Position numbers and translations under genes: made by a program. From Gemmatimonadaceae bacterium (GTDB lineage Bacteria; Gemmatimonadota; Gemmatimonadetes; Gemmatimonadales; Gemmatimonadaceae), in NCBI GenBank assembly GCA_014379205.1, contig JACMME010000306.1, positions 1 through 46,307 on the forward strand: DNA of 46,307 nt, read 5' to 3'. Below are positions 42,275 through 46,307 of the stretch, one piece after another; the first letter of the stretch is position 1, and each line of letters opens with the position of its first letter. The notes under the pieces are model-generated. The model saw only the letters and a list, made by a program, of their open reading frames with translations. It was not told where the DNA came from and did no database searches.

Positions 42275-42630
42275 CCGCGCGGGTGTGTTTCTCCGTGGAT
42301 CGCGCTCGGCGCCAGCCTCCTTGCGAATACGTCGATCACCTTGCCGGGATCGTGCTCGGCGTGGGCGAGCACATCGAGGAGGAGAAGCTCACGATCCGGC
42401 ACGGCGTGCAGCGCGATGTGGCACCCGTCGAGCAGAAGTACGCCAGACACGCTCTCACTTGGAAGCTTGCGGACGATGGGCGGTGCGATGGATGCGAATC
42501 CAGCGGCGCCGGCGCCGGCGATCAGAAGTCCTGTGAGCAACGATACGTCGCGCAGCTTGGTACTCGACACTCCGGTGAAATCGCAGAGGACGTGCTGGTA
42601 GTGGGGAGAGTCGGATAGCCCAGGTTGCAT
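42271..42630 (-). CDS. Degenerate S-adenosylmethionine decarboxylase (SpeD) homologue
   Basis: 119 residues that align with bacterial SpeD: YQHVLCDFTGVSSTKLRDVS (family 'GrHll.d...c....l.d'), then PSESVSGVLLLDGCHIALHA and DVLAHAEHDPGKVIDVF ('sGv.v..eSHlsiHtwPE' and 'D.ftCGe.vdPwka'). SpeD makes its pyruvoyl cofactor from the Ser of ESH; here that residue is Cys70 (DGCH). His75 of 'IHTW' is kept, but the proton-donor Cys (Cys83 of T. maritima SpeD) is replaced (LAHAE). AdoMet decarboxylation as known is therefore unlikely. Coupled by a 4-bp overlap to the membrane barrel protein. It has no speE neighbour. Confidence 0.7.
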   Translation of the reverse strand: MQPGLSDSPHYQHVLCDFTGVSSTKLRDVSLLTGLLIAGAGAAGFASIAPPIVRKLPSESVSGVLLLDGCHIALHAVPDRELLLLDVLAHAEHDPGKVIDVFARRLAPSAIHGETHPRG

Positions 42631-42671
42631 GCGGTCAGATTATTCACAAGGCGGTTGAATGACAACAACTG

Positions 42672-42998
42672 AACTGCGAATTGCGAACTGCGAAGAACCA
42701 ACTGCGAAGAACCAACTGCGTACTGCGCAGAACCAACTGCGTACTGCGCAGAACCAACTGCGTACTGCGTACTGCGTACTGCGTGCTTCGCAGAACCAAC
42801 TGCGTACTGCGTACTTCGTATTGAACTGCAAAACAGCGTAGTGCGTATTGTGGTGGGAGGACCTTCTGCGCCCTGGCGTTTGCCGTATAGAGGCACCTAG
42901 CATGAAGGCAAGGCTCTAACATACGAAAGTACGCAGTACGCAGTACGCATTGCGCATTGCGCACTTTCGCAGTTCGCAGGTTCGCAGTTCTCGGTTCC
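42672..42998. repeat. Largest heptad locus: 22 units left, about 10 inverted units right
   Basis: The left array (42672-42825) keeps perfect 7-bp phase for 22 units. AACTGCG and TACTGCG alternate with AAGAACC or CAGAACC, giving a higher-order 14- or 21-bp period, with three TACTGCG in a row at 42763-42783. The right array (42927-42998) is of the inverse type: AAGTACG, CAGTACG twice, CATTGCG twice, then TTCGCAG-like words with two 8-bp slips. The locus lies between divergent genes (SpeD-like start 42630, pgsA-like start 43016). The 42826-42926 centre shows no gene. Confidence 0.88.
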
Positions 42999-43015
42999 CA
43001 GTTTTACTTTCCCGA

Positions 43016-43546
43016 ATGGCTATCAGAGACCTGCTGACCCTGCCGAATATACTCTCAGCCAGCAGAATCCCCCTTGCGGCCGGTTTCCTCTTGATCGAGA
43101 AAACTCCGCTCAGGCTGGCGCTGCTAGGCATGGCGTCTGCAACTGATCTGCTGGACGGGTGGATTGCCCGGCGAACCGGGCGTACAACGCAGTGGGGTGC
43201 AATAATCGACCCGATTGCGGACAAGTTGTTCGTGCTTGCGGCTTTAACTGCTTTTCTGGTTCGCGACGATCTGTCAGCTCGGGATTACGTGGTGCTGCTA
43301 TCTCGCGACATAGCCACGAGTATTGGGGCAGTCATGGCGCTGGCCCTGCCCGGAGTTGGTCCTCGCGATTTCGGGGCGAGACTATCCGGCAAAGTGGTGA
43401 CCGTTCTGCAACTTCTGGCGCTGTTGGCGCTGTGTGTTGCGCCTCGGTCGATGGGCGTGATTGTCGTCGTCGTCGGGGTGGCGTCGATTGTATCGATCGC
43501 GGATTACACGTTGGCGCTCGCTGTCGCGCTCGGGCGCCGCAGGTGA
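43016..43546 (+). CDS. CDP-alcohol phosphatidyltransferase family protein
   Basis: 176-residue membrane enzyme of phospholipid head-group synthesis. The full signature DG-x2-AR-x8-G-x3-D-x3-D is present (D47, G48, A51, R52, G61, D65, D69) in DLLDGWIARRTGRTTQWGA and IDPIAD, preceded by LPNILSASRIPLA, the typical PgsA-like N-terminus. Several helices follow. The closest role is phosphatidylglycerophosphate or cardiolipin-type synthesis, but phosphatidylcholine and inositol relatives share the motif. ATG 43016 gives the family start; an upstream in-frame ATG (42950) would add residues translated from the heptad repeat, which ends only 18 bp before this start. Confidence 0.88.
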   Translation: MAIRDLLTLPNILSASRIPLAAGFLLIEKTPLRLALLGMASATDLLDGWIARRTGRTTQWGAIIDPIADKLFVLAALTAFLVRDDLSARDYVVLLSRDIATSIGAVMALALPGVGPRDFGARLSGKVVTVLQLLALLALCVAPRSMGVIVVVVGVASIVSIADYTLALAVALGRRR

Positions 43547-43558
43547 AGGAGGTATGAT

Positions 43559-44152
43559 ATGCGCAGGATTGTCCTTGCTCTTTTGCTCGCTCCTCTCGTA
43601 GTTGCATGCGAGGAGGGTGGTACGCAGGCGATTTTCGGTACTGTCAACTCTGGTGTCGCAACAGGCTCAGTTCGCATCAGTGTAGTGGACGACCCTTTGG
43701 GCGCCGCAGTCGTCTCGACCGCGGGATCGCGTCCGACTGTGACTCTGATCTTCTCCGCCGATCTGGTTGGAGCCTCCACCATTAGCGTCACCAATAGCAA
43801 TCAGACGGCGATTCAGGTGGCCGTGGACTCGGTTAGCCCAACAGTCGTTACCATAGCGAATGACACCGTTCGGGCGGGAACCTTCTCAACAGTCCGGTTA
43901 CGGCTCATAAGCGCGACGCTGGCAATCCCGGGAGCGGCACAGACCATCGATCTTCTGGGCGGGACGATCGATCCTGTGATTACGCGAACCGTTTCGATCA
44001 CGGTCGGTGCCAACACCATCACGAGCATAGTTGTCGACATCAATTCAGGCAGCTGGCTGCGTCCCGTGACCAACCCCCTGCCCGGGCAGCCGGCGTACAC
44101 TTTTGACGGTACGACCGCGTTTCTCGCTGCGCTTTCCATTAGGGCGCAATGA
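43559..44152 (+). CDS. Secreted lipoprotein, beta-rich
   Basis: 197 residues. A lipoprotein signal (RRIVLALLLAPLVVAC, Cys17 as lipidation site) is followed by a Val/Thr/Ser-rich body with many short beta-strands (VRISVVDDPLGAAVV, TVTLIFSADLVGAST, TVSITVGANTITSIVVDINS), like an Ig-like or carbohydrate-binding surface domain. The strongest ribosome-binding site of the window, AAGGAGG at 43546-43552, lies six bases before the ATG and overlaps the stop of the upstream phosphatidyltransferase. No family is recognised. It is probably anchored in the outer membrane. Confidence 0.75.
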   Translation: MRRIVLALLLAPLVVACEEGGTQAIFGTVNSGVATGSVRISVVDDPLGAAVVSTAGSRPTVTLIFSADLVGASTISVTNSNQTAIQVAVDSVSPTVVTIANDTVRAGTFSTVRLRLISATLAIPGAAQTIDLLGGTIDPVITRTVSITVGANTITSIVVDINSGSWLRPVTNPLPGQPAYTFDGTTAFLAALSIRAQ

Positions 44153-44257
44153 GGCAGCTCCGGCGCTCTTGGTGGTTGATTCCGTAGGCACGGCAGCGCC
44201 GCGAGAGCGGTGGGCTGCGATGGAAGAGACCACTGAGAATGTGAGGCGGATTCAAGT

Positions 44258-44740
44258 GTGAGAGGATCCGCGCGCTGGATGGTTGCCATGGTCACCGGCA
44301 CTTTGGCGCCACTCATTTCGGGCGCGCAAACGCCGGCGCGATTGCAAGGAGAGATTCGCAGCGACGCATTCGTGGCGCGCGATCTGACGCTGCATTTGGG
44401 CGCTGGTGTCAATACTCGAGTAGCCTCGAGTGTTCGCCTTTCCCTGGTAGCAGGCGCGGGACGCGTGTTCGAGGATGAGAAGTCGCGATTCAGTGCACGT
44501 GCGGAGGTAACTGGACGCTTTCTTCTCGACCCCGACATGAGGGCGAGGTGGGGAGTGTACGCCGGAGGAGGCGTTGGAGTGAGGCATGAGCGATCAGATT
44601 CACCGCACCTGGTTTTGATTCTCGCGCTGGGCGCCGAAGGATCGAGGTTTGGCTCACTTGTGCCATTTGTCGAATCCGGGTATGGCGGGGGCCTTCGCCT
44701 GAGTGCCGGCTTCAGACAGGCCCGCACAGGACAGCGCTAG
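44258..44740 (+). CDS. Small beta-barrel outer-membrane protein
   Basis: 160 residues from a GTG start. A signal peptide (RWMVAMVTGTLAPLISGAQT, cleavage near SGA) is followed by alternating-pattern strands with Gly turns (LTLHLGAGVNTRV, VRLSLVAGAGRVFE, WGVYAGGGVGVRHE, LVPFVESGYGGGLRLSAGF). This is an OMP_b-brl-like outline, with about eight strands, close in style to the protein at 2388-3032 though not obviously the same family. A 105-bp gap separates it from the lipoprotein gene; they may share a transcript. Function unknown. Confidence 0.65.
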   Translation: MRGSARWMVAMVTGTLAPLISGAQTPARLQGEIRSDAFVARDLTLHLGAGVNTRVASSVRLSLVAGAGRVFEDEKSRFSARAEVTGRFLLDPDMRARWGVYAGGGVGVRHERSDSPHLVLILALGAEGSRFGSLVPFVESGYGGGLRLSAGFRQARTGQR

Positions 44741-44748
44741 CGACTCAT

Positions 44749-44785
44749 AGGAAAAACAAACGCTCCCAGTTGAGTCAGGAGCGTT
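44749..44785 (-). terminator. Intrinsic terminator of the 93-residue gene
   Basis: On the minus strand an 8-bp stem (AACGCTCC against GGAGCGTT, 44759-44766 and 44778-44785) is followed by TTTGTTTTTCC. It lies 74 bp after the stop at 44859 and 9 bp beyond the convergent barrel gene. Confidence 0.8.
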
Positions 44786-44858
44786 GTACTGAGATCGGAT
44801 TCGATTTTACAGGCCTGCTCCCGATGCTGACCGGGTATGAAGGCCTGGTGCTGAACAC

Positions 44859-45140
44859 TTACGCCGCGCTTACGACCCCTGTCTCGCTGGCGACCTGCGC
44901 CCTGGGAGGCTGACAGAAGCGCACGCCGAGCGTTCTCAGCTCGCTGACTTGAGCATCGTTGAGCTCCGAATACCGCTCCGCAATGTACGAAATAGTATCG
45001 TCGAACCACTCCTTCTGGTGTTCAGGGTCGGCGCCTACGACACCGCACCGCATAATGTGCTGAAACAGCTCGTCGCGAGCCTGGTCGAAGCCGGATGCGA
45101 CCAATGGATTTGATTTCCGGCGATTTCTGGTCTGGTTCAT
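44859..45140 (-). CDS. Hypothetical protein, 93 residues
   Basis: A soluble, helical and charged protein: NQTRNRRKSNPLVASGFDQA, then RDELFQHIMRCGVVGADPEH, a central YIAERYSELNDAQVSELRTL and a C-terminal TGVVSAA. The helix pattern and the 'W(F)DDTISY' stretch hint at a small regulatory or adaptor fold, but no family is recognised. It has its own intrinsic terminator, which supports it as a real gene. It lies downstream of the alpha/beta hydrolase on the same strand (81-bp gap). Confidence 0.6.
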   Translation of the reverse strand: MNQTRNRRKSNPLVASGFDQARDELFQHIMRCGVVGADPEHQKEWFDDTISYIAERYSELNDAQVSELRTLGVRFCQPPRAQVASETGVVSAA

Positions 45141-45221
45141 GTATCTCGGTTAGAGAAAAAAGCGGAAGTACAGCATGGAAATATAGTCCTTTACGGCTGG
45201 GGATTCTACCCTGGAAGCATT

Positions 45222-46079
45222 CTACACCACTGCACCCCTTCGGGGTTCCTGAACCCGCGTAAGCTCCATGAGCAGAGCCGCCAGCATTTCGGGAGCATCC
45301 TCGGGGACCAACCTGCCTACGCCCGGCAGGCGGACGATCCGGCTGTCGCGAATCGAGAGATGCAGGCGCTCTGCGAGGCCATCGTCGAGCCAACGGTCTT
45401 CTTCGCCGCGTACGACCAGCGTTGGACAAGCGATCTCTCCCAGCGGGAGGGTTTCCAGGTCGCGTTCATCGAGAGCTGCCGCGAGTGCAAGAAGGTGGGT
45501 GACGCCCTCGTTGCCCACATACGGGGCGAGGTATCGAGCCACGAGCTTCATTGGCATGTGCGCGGCATTCCCCACGCTTCCCTGAAGGACAGGTGTGAGG
45601 AGAGGTGCAACGCCCAACACGCCCCGGGAAACGCGCAGCGCGAACCACGCGGTGCCGCGCTGAACCATCTTGGTCTCATCCGTCGGCCACTGGTCGAAGC
45701 CAACGCTGTTTATGAGTGCGAGCCAACCAACGCGCTCAGGCCGTTCCACAGCCAATCGCTGAGCGACGCCACCACCTATGTCGATACCGGCCACAGTGGA
45801 CCGGCCAGCTCTCAATGTCGCTAGCGCAATTTCCAGATACCCTGATTGGGCCGCGACCGAATAGTCGGCACCAAAGGGGCGATCGGATTCCCCGTACCCA
45901 AGCAGATCAATGGCATAAGCACAGTACCCGTTCTCCGCCAGAATGGGTGCCACAGCCCTCCACAAAAAGCTGCAAGTGCCGAATCCGTGGAGAAGAACTA
46001 CGGAATTGCCCCCCTGCCCGTATCGCTCGATGTGTAGTGACCCAGGACCTACAGGTACGCGTAGAATGTCTGAATCCAT
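45222..46079 (-). CDS. Alpha/beta hydrolase with Asp nucleophile and no catalytic His
   Basis: 285-residue alpha/beta hydrolase. The oxyanion motif is VVLLHGFGTCSFLWR (about 27-41), the nucleophile elbow is G98-I-D100-I-G102 (GIDIGGGVAQ), with Asp where haloalkane dehalogenases and epoxide hydrolases have it, and the acid is D228 in VRGEEDRW. The His expected in the 'G.GH....E.P' motif is Arg256 (LPGVGRLVPEDAPE). Such Asp-type enzymes form an ester on Asp and need His to release it, so activity is doubtful or different. It lacks a signal peptide. It lies upstream of the 93-residue gene on the same strand. Confidence 0.82.
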   Translation of the reverse strand: MDSDILRVPVGPGSLHIERYGQGGNSVVLLHGFGTCSFLWRAVAPILAENGYCAYAIDLLGYGESDRPFGADYSVAAQSGYLEIALATLRAGRSTVAGIDIGGGVAQRLAVERPERVGWLALINSVGFDQWPTDETKMVQRGTAWFALRVSRGVLGVAPLLTPVLQGSVGNAAHMPMKLVARYLAPYVGNEGVTHLLALAAALDERDLETLPLGEIACPTLVVRGEEDRWLDDGLAERLHLSIRDSRIVRLPGVGRLVPEDAPEMLAALLMELTRVQEPRRGAVV

Positions 46080-46103
46080 GGGTAGTAGAGCGAGGGATGA
46101 GGT

Positions 46104-46139
46104 ACCAAGGAACCAGGGACCAGGGAGCAGGCACCGAGG
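46104..46139. repeat. Single heptad array of ACCAGGG type
   Basis: Five units, ACCAAGG, then (after one extra base) ACCAGGG twice, then AGCAGGC and ACCGAGG. It lies just upstream of the alpha/beta hydrolase start. No inverted partner is visible within the window; one may lie past the right edge. Confidence 0.6.
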
Positions 46140-46142
46140 GCG

Positions 46143-46218
46143 TTCAAGGGGTCAGAGTCATTGAAATTTCCGCGCGCTGCTCGGTTGCGCGCGGGTTCAA
46201 GGGGTCAGAGTCGTTGAA
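46143..46218. mobile_element. REP-like element: two 23-bp motif copies around a hairpin
   Basis: TTCAAGGGGTCAGAGTC followed by ATTGAA at 46143-46165, and the same motif with GTTGAA at 46196-46218, are direct repeats. Between them CCGCGCGC (46170-46177) pairs with GCGCGCGG (46187-46194). The core GGGGTCAGAGTC is the kind of sequence found beside REP-associated IS200-like transposase genes; none is in the window. The last 89 bp to the edge hold no gene I can see. Confidence 0.55.
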
Positions 46219-46307
46219 GTCTTTTACAAGATCGAAATACAAGCCGAAAGAAGCCCGTCAACCCGAGTAGCGAGCGGACAATTCAAATACGAATAACCCA
46301 GTGACCC

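Noticed and set aside
42644-42964. Overlapping open frames with repeats such as [11 protein letters not shown]
   Set aside because: They are the 7-bp arrays read in different frames (21 bp gives a 7-residue repeat). No start signal and no non-repeat part support a protein.
42672-42998. CRISPR array
   Set aside because: Units are 7 bp with no unique spacers, and no cas gene is near.
42950-43015. Extended N-terminus of the phosphatidyltransferase
   Set aside because: The added residues are read from the heptad array; the family N-terminus begins at ATG 43016.

Overview
The window reads as chromosomal DNA of a high-G+C, Gram-negative-type bacterium. The signs are lipobox signal peptides, beta-barrel outer-membrane proteins, a Tat signal, and many secreted or periplasmic peptidases (families M14, M19, M28, M16). 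Gene content and style resemble Gemmatimonadota, but no rRNA or marker gene is present, so that placement is inference. I found no tRNA, rRNA, CRISPR array, prophage or complete insertion sequence. About 44 protein genes are supported, plus two gene remnants.

Layout. 1-2.3 kb: C-terminal tail of an unknown protein, 3-methyladenine DNA glycosylase, lipoprotein dipeptidase. 2.4-5.5 kb (minus): beta-barrel protein and M14 carboxypeptidase. 5.6-6.5 kb: HIRAN-domain protein, then about 650 bp of repeats around a TPR-gene remnant. 6.6-9.9 kb (minus): threonine-to-glycine pair kbl/tdh and an SDR lacking the catalytic Tyr/Lys. 9.9-14.6 kb (minus): single-chain formate dehydrogenase, a CsoR-type remnant, an FAD desaturase-like protein. 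14.9-21.0 kb (plus): two tandem tldD-tldE pairs, each TldD carrying a Tat-lipoprotein signal. 21.1-25.9 kb: lysine-rich small protein, then (minus) ATP-grasp ligase with a zinc peptidase, a 50-residue protein, a methyltransferase-like protein and a patatin-ferredoxin fusion. 26-30.9 kb (plus): amino-acid permease with kynureninase-like enzyme, a serine hydrolase, and a sortase with one substrate. 31-34 kb: membrane peptide, M28 peptidase, psuG. 34.2-40.7 kb (plus): overlapping run of two TPR proteins, an ABC exporter and an M16 peptidase. 40.8-42.6 kb (minus): membrane protein coupled to a degenerate SpeD homologue. 43-44.7 kb (plus): CDP-alcohol phosphatidyltransferase, lipoprotein, beta-barrel protein. 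44.9-46.1 kb (minus): small protein and an alpha/beta hydrolase missing its catalytic His. The right edge carries repeats.

The most unusual signal is not a gene. At least ten gaps hold tandem arrays of a 7-bp unit, and one more holds a 9-bp version. Unit sequence differs between loci but the period is constant, and most loci have a second array in inverted orientation 50-100 bp away. Three pairs fill the gap between two convergent stop codons almost exactly. In some, variant units sit at the same mirrored position in both arms, which suggests arms that pair or were copied from each other. The period recalls the heptanucleotide repeats (STRR) of cyanobacteria, but the inverted arrangement and the variety of units make this a candidate undescribed repeat family. 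A separate 22-bp motif (TTCAAGGGGTCAGAGTC plus a few bases) occurs three times, twice around a hairpin, and looks like a REP-type element.
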